Positions 54,778 through 62,967 of a DNA stretch of 64,000 nt are shown here, in pieces. Made by a program: the position numbers and the translations under genes. Location of the stretch: contig CAJBEZ010000012.1 of assembly GCA_903952205.1 (NCBI GenBank), positions 1-64,000 on the forward strand. Direction: 5' to 3'. A model generated the notes under the pieces. The model worked only from the letters and a program-made list of their open reading frames with translations. It searched no databases and was not told where the DNA came from. Source of the stretch: an uncultured Desulfomonile sp. (GTDB lineage Bacteria > Desulfobacterota > Desulfomonilia > Desulfomonilales > Desulfomonilaceae). The stretch's first letter is position 1; each line of letters starts with the position of its first letter.

Positions 54778-55894
54778 TAGCGTTTGCCAAAAAAAATGTC
54801 TGATTGAAAAGACGATTTCTCTCGCGTTTGGGTAAATAATATGCTTTAGCCCAGGTATGTCGCGTCAGCCGAACATGCCCAATGGTGAAAATTGCTCGTT
54901 GGACCAGCTGGATAGCGCTTCGGGGGCCGCTGTCTCTCTCAGGAGTCACGTTCGGATGATGGCGATCAAAGGTTTGCTCCTGGGTATTAGCCATGACCAG
55001 GTAGCCAGGCTTTATGGCACGACTCGGCGCAACCTCTGTCGGTGGATCGATAGGTTTAACACCAGCGGGATCGACGGACTCGTACAAAAGCCACGATCGG
55101 GTCGTCCAAGAAAGATCACTCCGGATAAGCGCACAAAATATATTGAACTTGTTCAGCGCCCTGATCGGGCTAATGAGACTAATTGGACAGGAAAGAAGTT
55201 TCACGGATACTTGACCAAAAAACTTGATGAGGAGATCGGGTATCGGACTGTAGTTAGATGGTTGCATGAACAGGGCTTTCGACTAAAAGTACCTCGCTCT
55301 TGGCCAAACGGCAGGACGAAGAAAAGAGAAAGGACTTTGTGGATTTGCTGCGAATTCTTCTTGGCGACCCGGAAGTCGACCTGTGGTTTCTTGACGAGAC
55401 AGGGATCGAGGGAGATCCTCGGCCCAAACGTCGCTGGGCCCTCAAGGGTGAAAAAATCCGTCAACCTTACCTGGGCGCTCATATAAGAATGAGTGCGACT
55501 GGAACAGTATGCCCTCGGACAGGAGAGTTTTACGCCTTGATATTCAGTCATTCAGACACTCAAGTATTCCAAACTTTTCTGGATCACGCTAACTCCGACA
55601 TCTCCTTTGAACGCCCGAAGAACATCCTCATTTTGGATAATGCAAGCTGGCATCGCGGTGACGAGATAAACTGGGGCCGGTTCGAGCCGGTCTTTCTTCC
55701 ACCTTATTCTCCGGATCTCAATCCTATAGAAAGATTATGGCTTGTGATGAAATCTGAATGGTTCTCAGATTTTTTCGCAAAATCCAAAGATCAGTTGATC
55801 GATCGTATTTGCCTTGCCCTTAACTGGGTAGTGAACCGGAAAGATCAAAACCAAAAAACATGCACCATTAAGACAAAACTTTAGGCAAATGCTA
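54778..55894 (+). mobile_element. IS630-family insertion sequence
   Basis: A ~1.1-kb element with imperfect inverted ends TAGCGTTTGCC...(left, 54778) and GGCAAATGCTA (right, ends 55894), flanked by TA on both sides as expected for TA target-site duplication. It carries one transposase gene in two frames. Confidence 0.75.
54857..55884 (+). pseudogene. IS630 transposase, in two overlapping frames
   Basis: Frame 1 (from 54857) contains the HTH region (LLGISHDQVARLYGTTRRN, then RSGRPRKITPD) and ends at 55486. Frame 2 (from about 55300) carries the DDE core: LWFLDETGIEGDP, LILDNASWHRG and PPYSPDLNPIERLW. Joining needs a -1 shift around 55290-55330, where GAAGAAAAGAGAAAGG is A-rich. Either programmed frameshifting or a mutation; I cannot tell. 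Confidence 0.75.
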
Positions 55895-55947
55895 TAGATC
55901 TACGCCCTTTCTTTGTGTTTCCCTGATCGTATTCAATTGTAAAAGCG

Positions 55948-55972
55948 ACGTGTGTCAAATAAGGACAAATGA
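55948..55972 (-). repeat. GTGTC-palindrome, copy C
   Basis: ACGTGTGTC, AAATAAG, then GACAAATGA. Nearly the same as copy B over 23 bp, in the same orientation. An A/T-rich AAATATTT run follows, as it does on the equivalent side of copy F at 62902. Confidence 0.65.
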
Positions 55973-56048
55973 AATGAGCTTTTTTTAAATATTTCTCAGA
56001 CAACCGTAAGGCATTTATGGAAGCGGGTCAAAGTTAAACTCCTTCGGG

Positions 56049-56576
56049 TTAAATTGCAGGTGTTCGTTTGAACAACAAGTAAAAAAGCATGTTGCCCCCC
56101 ATTGCCCTTCCAGCCTCCCAGATAGCAAACAAGGGTATGAAGTTGATAAACATGACGGCGGTATGGGCCAGCAGTTCCCCCTTCCCTTTGTTAATTATCT
56201 CCAGGGAGATGCCGGCAATATCCCGGTTAAACCAAAGTCCTTCGGCGGCATATTCAAGAATGGAGAATAACAGCGCCAGAAGGCTCATGACGAAGGCCTT
56301 GTATAATATTTTGATGATCAACGGCCTTTCCCTGAATCGCTCGCCGATACCCAGGAAATTTCCCAGCAAAATGATTTTGGCCAGCATCATGGATTCGAAT
56401 AGACCAAACCCGTAGCTGAAATAGCTGACGTGATATTCCGTGAGGATCATTCTCTTGTATATTTTCAATCCACCCAAGATCATGGCGATGTAGACAGTGA
56501 GCAAAATATACTTCTTTGTTTCTTCATAAAATTGACTTTTCAGTTCAGCCTTTTTTACGTTCTCTATTTTCATCAA
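56049..56576 (-). CDS. Four-helix membrane protein of unknown function
   Basis: The 175-residue product has a charged N-terminus, then about four membrane helices (YILLTVYIAMILGGL; MMLAKIILLGNFLGIG; IILYKAFVMSLLALLFSIL; TAVMFINFIPLFAIW). GERFRERPLIIKILYK between helices 2 and 3 is a pattern I know from conserved small membrane proteins without a function. It stands alone in its direction. Confidence 0.65.
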   Translation of the reverse strand: MMKIENVKKAELKSQFYEETKKYILLTVYIAMILGGLKIYKRMILTEYHVSYFSYGFGLFESMMLAKIILLGNFLGIGERFRERPLIIKILYKAFVMSLLALLFSILEYAAEGLWFNRDIAGISLEIINKGKGELLAHTAVMFINFIPLFAIWEAGRAMGGNMLFYLLFKRTPAI

Positions 56577-56815
56577 TCACGTCCTCTTTTTGATGACATA
56601 TATTACAGGTCCCGTGAAGAGACTGAAATATTTAAGTATTTTACCAATCAAAAAAAGTCCTTTCATGAGTCATCAATGGCCTCTCTCTATGTTACTTAAT
56701 ATATAGCAAATCGGCTAAACGCATGTTCTTTGAGTCGCTCAGTTGCCATGAGAGTTTTTATTGGCCACACAAAATGACAGAAGAAATAATTTTTATAAAG
56801 TTGAATTTTTCTTTA

Positions 56816-57154
56816 GGGGTATGCACTTGACTCAACCACACACTATATCTTGTGGTCGCCGGAATTGCGGAAGCCTCGTCGTATTTGATGTCCCGTTGCT
56901 GGCTCAATTTTTATCGCCTGCTCAGAGACCTGAAACTGGCAACTGGCAGAAAGGTAAAAGTGCCTCGACATATGCCATGCTTCGTGATGACCGCTCAGCT
57001 GACAAGAAAACCCGGATGGCCACCGCAGGTCAAACAGGTATTGAAGGCAGGCTTGCCCGACGAAAAACGTTGCTCAAGCTCCATGATTGTTCTGGGATAC
57101 TCTGCCATGCACACATACTACATGTTGTGGGCGGTTGAGTCAAGTGCATACCCC
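56816..57154 (-). mobile_element. Miniature element with 22-bp perfect terminal repeats, derived from IS1595
   Basis: The left end GGGGTATGCACTTGACTC (continuing to 56837) and the right end (57133-57154) are perfect 22-bp inverted repeats, 23 with the flanking A/T. On the minus strand the interior reads MAEYPRTIMELEQRFSS, then after a frame change ACLQYLFDLRWPSGFSC and HHEAW, the N-terminus of an IS1595-family transposase; the DDE domain is missing. It is a non-autonomous remnant (MITE-like) of an IS1595 element. Confidence 0.82.
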
Positions 57155-57167
57155 TGTTTTTCTTTTT

Positions 57168-57192
57168 ACGTGTGTCCCCGGATGACACATGT
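57168..57192 (+). repeat. GTGTC-palindrome, copy D
   Basis: ACGTGTGTC, CCCGGAT, then GACACATGT. It lies 62 bases before the leader peptide gene at 57254 and just right of the IS1595-derived element. Confidence 0.7.
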
Positions 57193-57253
57193 CCGAAATA
57201 GAATGAAAAAATCGACCGTTTTTATGGCCGAATATTGATCAGGAGGGATTCGC

Positions 57254-57367
57254 ATGAGTAAGAAAAATGTTACAAATCGTGTTATGACTGTTGTATCATC
57301 AGTCATGCCGCATCGGGGGAAGCAAGCGTCAGTAATATTTTATTTTATTGATGGGGGCGCAAGATGA
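57254..57367 (+). CDS. 37-residue leader-like peptide coupled to a YD-peptide gene
   Basis: AGGAGGG stands seven bases before the ATG. The product starts MSKKNVTNRV and ends DGGAR, where its TGA overlaps the ATG of the YD gene (ATGA). A similar MSKK peptide with GGAGG precedes the other YD gene at 59117. It may be a translated leader that couples or controls synthesis of the YD protein. Confidence 0.45.
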   Translation: MSKKNVTNRVMTVVSSVMPHRGKQASVIFYFIDGGAR

Positions 57368-57609
57368 AAATAATAGTAACCTGCATTATTGTCGCACTGG
57401 CAACAGTAGTAAGTATGGCCTCCGACCGAGGCGTAATTGTTCGTGACCGTTATGGAAATATCGTAGAAACAAAAGACAGGTATGGGGATGACACAACGGT
57501 GCGAGACCGGTACGGAAACATCATCCGAACAGAGGAATACGACCGACATGGTGGAAAAACCATACGGGACAGCGACGGAAATATTATCGGGTCTGAAGAG
57601 AGAGATTGA
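57364..57609 (+). CDS. Secreted YD-repeat peptide
   Basis: The 81-residue product has a signal peptide (MKIIVTCIIVALATVVSMA) and three units around VRDRYGNIVETKDRYGDD, VRDRYGNIIRTEEYDRHG and IRDSDGNIIGSEERD. The D-x-x-G-N-I/L spacing resembles YD/RHS repeats. It is nearly a twin of the gene at 59117, both next to DNA-end enzymes. Function unknown; a periplasmic beta-strip is inferred. Confidence 0.7.
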   Translation: MKIIVTCIIVALATVVSMASDRGVIVRDRYGNIVETKDRYGDDTTVRDRYGNIIRTEEYDRHGGKTIRDSDGNIIGSEERD

Positions 57610-57715
57610 GATGGTAAAAATCCGTAAAGAGATGCCTATGGACTTCTCTGTGTCAGAAATATTCAGAAATGGAATTGTGGTTTAAAGAATCATCAGTTTT
57701 TGGGGAGAATAATAG

Positions 57716-58900
57716 ATGGAATGTTTGCTAGCCTTTGCATCGGGCGTGGTATTCGGTGCGGTAGTTGTCCTGATCATCAATTGGTTGCGCAGTTCTCAGA
57801 CCAAAGAGATTGCCCAACATCTGGTTGACACGGTGGAGACTCAAAGAGTTGACGATATGGAGAAAATTTTGGGGAGAGTCAAGGAATCATTTCAGGCATT
57901 GTCCATGGATGCTCTCTCAAACAGCACTACCGAGTTTCTAAAACTCGCCGGGGAAAGTCTAAGTAGACAGACTGAAATGGGCGAAAAAGATCTAGAAGGC
58001 AAGAAAAAACTCATAGACGAGACACTTGTTCTTATAAAATCCCAACTTGATAAACTTCAAGGGGTAGTTACAGAACTTGAAAAAGATCGAGCAGAAAAAT
58101 TTGGACAAGTAGTTACTGAAATCCAAAAAACCGCTGAGCAGACGGTCAAGCTCGAAACCACTGCAAATGAACTCAAGGTGGCACTGACAGGAACTAAGTC
58201 GCGAGGGCAATGGGGCGAGAGGATGGCTGAAGATGTGATGAATCTGCTAGGACTCCAGGAGGGTATCAATTACCTTAAACAGAAGTCTGCTGACGGCTCA
58301 AAAGATATTCCAGACTTCACTTTTCTTTTGCCTCACGGCCAAAAAGTGAACATGGATGTAAAATTCCCTCTGAACAATTACCTGAAATATTTAGAAGTCG
58401 AGGCCGCTACAGATAAGGAGAATCACAGGAAACTATTTTTAAAGGATGTAAAGAACAGAATCAAAGAGATTGACAAGAGAAATTATATCGACCCGGATGA
58501 GGGCACAGTGGATTACGTAATTGTGTTCATTCCAAATGAACAGGTGTTTTCCTTTGTCAACGAACAGGACGGTTCAATCATGGACGAGGCACTCAAGAAC
58601 AAGGTGATTTTGTGCGGGCCGATGACATTGTTTGCTGTTCTGGCTGTCATCAGGCAAGCCGTGGTGAACTTTCAGATGGAAAAAGCAACTGGGCAGATGG
58701 CTTTACTGTTTAACCAATTCAACAAACAGTGGGTTGCCTTTGTTGAATCCTTTGACAGACTAGGCAAAAAAATAGAAGACGCTCAGAAGGAATTTCAAAC
58801 TTTGACAACTACGCGTGTCAATAAGCTCGAGAAACCTCTTTATAAAATCGAAGAGTTGAGAAAGGGATTGCCAGTGTCCGATGTCCAAATGATTGAATAG
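57716..58900 (+). CDS. rmuC: DNA recombination protein RmuC
   Basis: The 394-residue product has an N-terminal membrane anchor (LLAFASGVVFGAVVVLIINW), a long coiled coil (about 45-150) and the RmuC nuclease-like core: GQWGERMAEDVMNLLGLQEG, IPDFTFLLPHGQKVNMDVKFP (Asp and Lys of an endonuclease-like fold), VDYVIVFIPNEQVFSFV and LAVIRQAV. RmuC limits rearrangements at short inverted repeats. Placed between two YD-peptide genes. Confidence 0.9.
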   Translation: MECLLAFASGVVFGAVVVLIINWLRSSQTKEIAQHLVDTVETQRVDDMEKILGRVKESFQALSMDALSNSTTEFLKLAGESLSRQTEMGEKDLEGKKKLIDETLVLIKSQLDKLQGVVTELEKDRAEKFGQVVTEIQKTAEQTVKLETTANELKVALTGTKSRGQWGERMAEDVMNLLGLQEGINYLKQKSADGSKDIPDFTFLLPHGQKVNMDVKFPLNNYLKYLEVEAATDKENHRKLFLKDVKNRIKEIDKRNYIDPDEGTVDYVIVFIPNEQVFSFVNEQDGSIMDEALKNKVILCGPMTLFAVLAVIRQAVVNFQMEKATGQMALLFNQFNKQWVAFVESFDRLGKKIEDAQKEFQTLTTTRVNKLEKPLYKIEELRKGLPVSDVQMIE

Positions 58901-58922
58901 GTATTAATGAAATCCCTATTCC

Positions 58923-58947
58923 ATATATGTCCTTGTTTGACACGCAT
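58923..58947 (+). repeat. GTGTC-palindrome, copy E (degenerate)
   Basis: ATATATGTC, CTTGTTT, then GACACGCAT. The left arm has decayed. It lies 23 bases after the rmuC stop and 61 before the leader peptide at 59008, so it could end one transcript or control the next. Confidence 0.55.
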
Positions 58948-59007
58948 CCGAATTATCATGCGGGAAGCCCGCTGGTGTGCGCCCAGAAGGTGTATATGGA
59001 GGCTTCG

Positions 59008-59052
59008 ATGAGCAAGAAGATGCCACCAATTATGATTTCCGTGTTAAGCTGA
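59008..59052 (+). CDS. 14-residue leader-like peptide before the second YD gene
   Basis: GGAGG is followed five bases later by ATG of MSKKMPPIMISVLS. It has the same MSKK start and ribosome site position as the peptide at 57254 but stops earlier and does not reach the YD gene (64 bases to its ATG). Low confidence as a protein; likely a decayed leader. Confidence 0.3.
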   Translation: MSKKMPPIMISVLS

Positions 59053-59116
59053 TGATCCCATCTGATCGGGGAAAACTTGAACCGGGAACATCTAACCGAA
59101 AGAATGGGGGTAATAG

Positions 59117-59362
59117 ATGAAAGTTATTATTTTTGGGATTATCTTTGCGCTGCTTCCAGTAGTCAGTTCAGCCTCTGATCGAAGTGTCATTGTCCGGGAC
59201 CGTTCCGGAAATACAGTGGAAACAAAAGACTGGTATGGGGATGACACAATAGTGCGTGACCGTTCCGGTAGAATCACTCGCACGGAGCATTACGACGGCC
59301 AGGGTCAGAAAACCATACGTGACAGAGCAGGGAATATTATCGGGACCGAAGAGAGAGATTGA
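59117..59362 (+). CDS. Secreted YD-repeat peptide (twin of that at 57364)
   Basis: The 81-residue product matches the peptide at 57364 in length and pattern: signal peptide (MKVIIFGIIFALLPVVSSA), then VRDRSGNTVETKDWYGDD, VRDRSGRITRTEHYDGQG and IRDRAGNIIGTEERD. GGGGG ribosome site. It is followed after 21 bp by an exonuclease gene. Family function unknown. Confidence 0.7.
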   Translation: MKVIIFGIIFALLPVVSSASDRSVIVRDRSGNTVETKDWYGDDTIVRDRSGRITRTEHYDGQGQKTIRDRAGNIIGTEERD

Positions 59363-59383
59363 TAAACCGAAAGGGATGGTCGC

Positions 59384-59932
59384 ATGAATTCCGACTACAA
59401 GAGCCGAAGGAATATCGTATTTTTTGATCTGGAAACCCAAAGGAGCGCTGACGATGTTGGTGGATGGTCGAATATTGCAAAAATGGGGATGTCGCTCGCT
59501 GTTACGTATTCTGAGAAAGACGGATACCGGACATTTCTGGAAAACCAGGTTGGTCAACTGGTCGACTACCTGAAGAGCGCCGATGCAGTAGTTGGATTTA
59601 ATCACGTCAAGTTTGATTACGAGGTCTTGTCGGCTTATACGGATGAGAACTTTCACTTGCTAGAAAACATAGACATGTTTCTTGATTTATACAGCAAAAC
59701 GGGGATTAGAATATCCCTAGATCATGTCGCCAAGGTTTCGTTGGGCAGAAAGAAATCGGCGGAAGGACTCATGGCGATAAAATGGTACAAAGAGGGAAGA
59801 ATTGATTTGATCGAGGAGTATTGCCGACAAGATGTCGCTCTGACGAGGGCTCTCTATTACCGAGGTTGTGACAGAGGCTGTCTGACTTATATGAACAGGG
59901 GACAGCGGGTAAATGTAGATGTGGACTGGTAG
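59384..59932 (+). CDS. DEDD-type 3'-5' exonuclease-like protein (RNase H fold)
   Basis: The 182-residue product has the DEDD exonuclease motifs: IVFFDLETQ (Exo I, D15 and E17), GFNHVKFDYEVL (Exo II Asp), EEYCRQDVALT (Exo III, Tyr and Asp near 149). Such proteins trim DNA or RNA ends; YprB-like members are close in size. Starts after GGGATGGTCGC with an ATG 21 bp after the YD gene, so the two may be co-transcribed. Confidence 0.75.
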   Translation: MNSDYKSRRNIVFFDLETQRSADDVGGWSNIAKMGMSLAVTYSEKDGYRTFLENQVGQLVDYLKSADAVVGFNHVKFDYEVLSAYTDENFHLLENIDMFLDLYSKTGIRISLDHVAKVSLGRKKSAEGLMAIKWYKEGRIDLIEEYCRQDVALTRALYYRGCDRGCLTYMNRGQRVNVDVDW

Positions 59933-60025
59933 GTGGATGTTTTCAATTGATTGATCGAATTTCTAAATCTCTTCAACCTTGGATCTTTAGTTGAAACCTT
60001 GTTGAGATGATTCGGGAGGTTATTG

Positions 60026-61804
60026 ATGGCCTATATGATTCCCATGGATTTCTCAAAGAATGCATCCAGTTCAGGGGAGCGCTTCATATTTGAACAATTA
60101 AGGGATGCCCCTGACAGTGACAAATGGGTTTGTTTACACTCACTGGAACTATCCAGGCATACCTACAAGGTTTGCAGCGAAATAGACTTTGTCGTTATGG
60201 TTCCCGGAGAAGGAGTCTTTTGTCTTGAAGTCAAATCGGGGGGTGTTTACAGAATCAATGGAGAATGGCTGTATGAGGATTGGCACGGCAACGTCCGCAC
60301 CAATTCTGAAGGGCCTTTTGACCAGTCACAAAATGCCATGTTTTCCTTGTTGGACCGGATACAAAAGACCTTCACTGACAGATTGGATCCAGAATTTCGA
60401 CTTAATAACCTTATATACGGTTGGGGAGTAGTCTTGCCCGATGTTGAGTTCAAGGATACTGAACGAGAATTCGAGTCATGGCGGGTATATGATGTCAAAT
60501 CGAGACAGCATCCCATAAATCAATATATAAAGAGACTATCCAGGCACTGCCACCAAAAAACCGGCAACCTTCATACTGCGTGGTATAATGAAAAGGAGTC
60601 TCGACCAACTCCTACAGATGTCAAGAGACTTAGAAAATTTCTTAGAGGGGATTTAGTCTTACCAATTAACAAGAGCATTCACTTTACAGAGTTGCATGAA
60701 GATATCATCAGGCTGACTGAAGAGCAAACGGATTTACTGGAAAATCTGCGTGACAACCCCAGAATTTTTATAACTGGGGCCGCAGGCACGGGCAAGACCG
60801 TGTTGGCGGTAGAATTCGCTAAAAGGGAAGCGGCCAAGGGCAAAAGAGTTCTATTCCTCTGCTATAATAAGCTGTTGTGCCAACGATTAAAAGCTCAACT
60901 CTCAGAACATGAGAACCGAATAACTGCTGAGACATTTCATAATTATGTCGCTGAACTTATTTTGAGATCGTCATTGAAAGACACTTTCATAGCGGAAAAC
61001 ATAAAAGTGGATGACGATACAAGATTTACGAAAGTTTTTCCCAGTAATGCTCTTAGAGCACTGAAAGAAGAAAATGAGAAGCCATTTGACGTTCTCGTTT
61101 TAGATGAGTGCCAGGATCTTCTAATGCCTGAATATTTGCCCATTCTTGATAAACTAGTTGCAGGGGGGGTTGAAGATGGGCACTGGGTCTTTTTTGGCGA
61201 CACACATTTTCAAAATCTATTCAACAATAAAGTTACTCTCGAACAAATGATAGCGGAAATTGAAAACCGTTCAATCTTTGCAAAGTTTAGACTGCACAAG
61301 AATTGTCGAAATACCATGAACATCGGTAAAGATATCTACAGGATAGTGGGATTTGAAAAACCACCTTTCCGCGAATCCACGGTTCCCGGTCCGCCTGTTG
61401 AATACCGTTATTATCAAGATCCTTCCGAACAGACTAATATCATAGCGGGTATTGTTCGAGAACTGGACACCGAAGGAATTAAAAGAGATGACATAACAGT
61501 ACTAAGTAAATACAAGTTCGAAAACTCTTCCTTCGCAGATCAAAAGGGTCTAGGGAAATCGAAATTTTGCGATATGACCGCCGGATCCACTTGCCGAGAT
61601 CAAAAAAACGGCATCAACTTTTGCACTATTCAGGCGTTTAAGGGGCTGGAAAACTCTGTGATAATAGTTACGGATATCTCAGAGATCGACAAGGATCACA
61701 CCAAATCGCTCATTTACGTTGCCATGTCCAGGGCGATCATCAAATTGTTCGTACTTTTGCCCATCACTCTAAAGCAAAAGGTTGAGATGGCTCTCAACTC
61801 ATAA
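60026..61804 (+). CDS. NERD-domain SF1 helicase
   Basis: The 592-residue product has an N-terminal NERD nuclease domain (about 13-120: EIDFVVMVPGEGVFCLEVKSGG, Asp then E-x-K) and a UvrD-like helicase: ITGAAGTGKTVLAVEF near 250, LDECQDL near 358, then IQAFKGLENSVIIV and YVAMSRA. GGGAGGT five bases before the ATG decides the start. NERD helicases are frequent in defence islands; the large Dna2-like protein at 35164 also has a NERD domain. The inverted repeat 61806-61835 follows. Confidence 0.84.
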   Translation: MAYMIPMDFSKNASSSGERFIFEQLRDAPDSDKWVCLHSLELSRHTYKVCSEIDFVVMVPGEGVFCLEVKSGGVYRINGEWLYEDWHGNVRTNSEGPFDQSQNAMFSLLDRIQKTFTDRLDPEFRLNNLIYGWGVVLPDVEFKDTEREFESWRVYDVKSRQHPINQYIKRLSRHCHQKTGNLHTAWYNEKESRPTPTDVKRLRKFLRGDLVLPINKSIHFTELHEDIIRLTEEQTDLLENLRDNPRIFITGAAGTGKTVLAVEFAKREAAKGKRVLFLCYNKLLCQRLKAQLSEHENRITAETFHNYVAELILRSSLKDTFIAENIKVDDDTRFTKVFPSNALRALKEENEKPFDVLVLDECQDLLMPEYLPILDKLVAGGVEDGHWVFFGDTHFQNLFNNKVTLEQMIAEIENRSIFAKFRLHKNCRNTMNIGKDIYRIVGFEKPPFRESTVPGPPVEYRYYQDPSEQTNIIAGIVRELDTEGIKRDDITVLSKYKFENSSFADQKGLGKSKFCDMTAGSTCRDQKNGINFCTIQAFKGLENSVIIVTDISEIDKDHTKSLIYVAMSRAIIKLFVLLPITLKQKVEMALNS

Positions 61805-61805
61805 G

Positions 61806-61835
61806 AATCGACCATATGATCGTATTTGGTCGATT
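61806..61835 (+). promoter_or_regulatory. Perfect 9-bp inverted repeat between helicase and WYL genes
   Basis: AATCGACCA, 12-base spacer, TGGTCGATT. It lies one base after the helicase stop and 39 bases before the WYL start codon. It may be the operator of the WYL regulator, which usually represses its own gene, or a terminator-like hairpin. Sequence differs from the six palindromic elements near 11-27 kb. Confidence 0.5.
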
Positions 61836-61874
61836 TTAAACCGCGAACGCCAACCTACAAAGGAGGACCCCCAA

Positions 61875-62849
61875 ATGCGTGGAGACCAAATGGCCCGTCA
61901 GTGGAAAATCATCCAATTTGTCGAAAGCCACCGTAACGGTATCAGTGTCGCAGATCTAGCGGAAAAAACGGACTCCCTGCCACGCACTGTCTATCGCGAT
62001 CTGGACGCTCTTCTTGATGGCGGGTTCCCACTTTATACCGACAAGGATGGGAAGAATTCTCTCTGGAAGATGATGGACACATATAAGGGGTTTCCAGTTC
62101 CTATGACACGCACGGAGTTGATGGCGCTGTACATGAGCCGCGATCTACTCAGAATTTTCGAGGGCATGATTTTTCAGGAGAGCATTGAAACGCTTTTCGA
62201 AAAGGTCAAGGCTGCCCTCTTGCCCGAAACTATCCAATTTATCGAAAAAGTTGCGGGATCAGTTCAAATAGATGTTGGCCCCACGAAAAATCTTTCGGGA
62301 TTCAACGAAATCGTGAAGGATCTCAGTGAGGCGGCAACGTCAAGAAAACGGGTTGAAATAGACTACAGGGCCGTTTCTACCGGCAAACTTACGGCACAAC
62401 GGAAGGTGGATCCATATAAGGTGTGGATCATGAATGGCGCATTCTATCTAGTTGGCCTCTGCAACATGAGAAACGCGATTCGGACGTTCGCAATGGACAG
62501 GATACAGAATTACACAGTGACCGATGAATCATTCGAAATACCCGATGACTTCAGTCTGGAAGATTATATGCAGACTGCCTTTCGGGTCATGCGGGGCAAA
62601 CCGGAGAAGGTGGCGTTCAGACTCACGCCGGGGGCCGCTCATGTAGTGCGGGAGCGGATATGGCATCCGACTCAGGAATTACGGGAGATCGAGGGCGGCG
62701 GTATAGAGATCTCAGTTGAAGTCCCTATCAACTATGAAATCATCTCATGGATCATGGGATTCGGGTCGGCCGCTGAGGTAATTGAACCGGAGTCATTGCG
62801 AAAACAAATCCAGGAAGAGCATGTAAAAGCCTCAAAGCAATACAAATAG
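61875..62849 (+). CDS. WYL-domain transcriptional regulator (second)
   Basis: The 324-residue product has a DeoR/BirA-like winged HTH (GISVADLAEKTDSLPRTVYRDL, about 17-40), a WYL domain (about 150-215: RVEIDYRAVSTGK, KVDPYKVWIMNGAFYLVGL) and a WCX tail. AGGAGG lies eight bases before the ATG, which is preferred over upstream starts inside the helicase gene. It is distinct from the WYL protein at 10508. Probable regulator of the helicase or following ARPP-like gene; the inverted repeat at 61806 is a candidate site. Confidence 0.87.
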   Translation: MRGDQMARQWKIIQFVESHRNGISVADLAEKTDSLPRTVYRDLDALLDGGFPLYTDKDGKNSLWKMMDTYKGFPVPMTRTELMALYMSRDLLRIFEGMIFQESIETLFEKVKAALLPETIQFIEKVAGSVQIDVGPTKNLSGFNEIVKDLSEAATSRKRVEIDYRAVSTGKLTAQRKVDPYKVWIMNGAFYLVGLCNMRNAIRTFAMDRIQNYTVTDESFEIPDDFSLEDYMQTAFRVMRGKPEKVAFRLTPGAAHVVRERIWHPTQELREIEGGGIEISVEVPINYEIISWIMGFGSAAEVIEPESLRKQIQEEHVKASKQYK

Positions 62850-62901
62850 GGGTTTTCGCAAAAAAAATCAAAAACTGAACAATTTTTAAAATATTTCCTG
62901 A

Positions 62902-62926
62902 ACGTGTGTCCCCATTTGACACACGT
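62902..62926 (+). repeat. GTGTC-palindrome, copy F (perfect)
   Basis: ACGTGTGTC, CCCATTT, GACACACGT, a perfect 9-bp inverted repeat, 53 bases after the WYL stop and 42 before the next start. Confidence 0.75.
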
Positions 62927-62967
62927 GGGGTGGATACTTTGACCATCATAAGGGAAAGGAGCCCAAA

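Noticed and set aside
56852-57238. Plus-strand open frame of 128 codons across the small element
   Set aside because: The minus strand shows IS1595 transposase similarity; the plus frame has no ribosome site and spans the element boundary.
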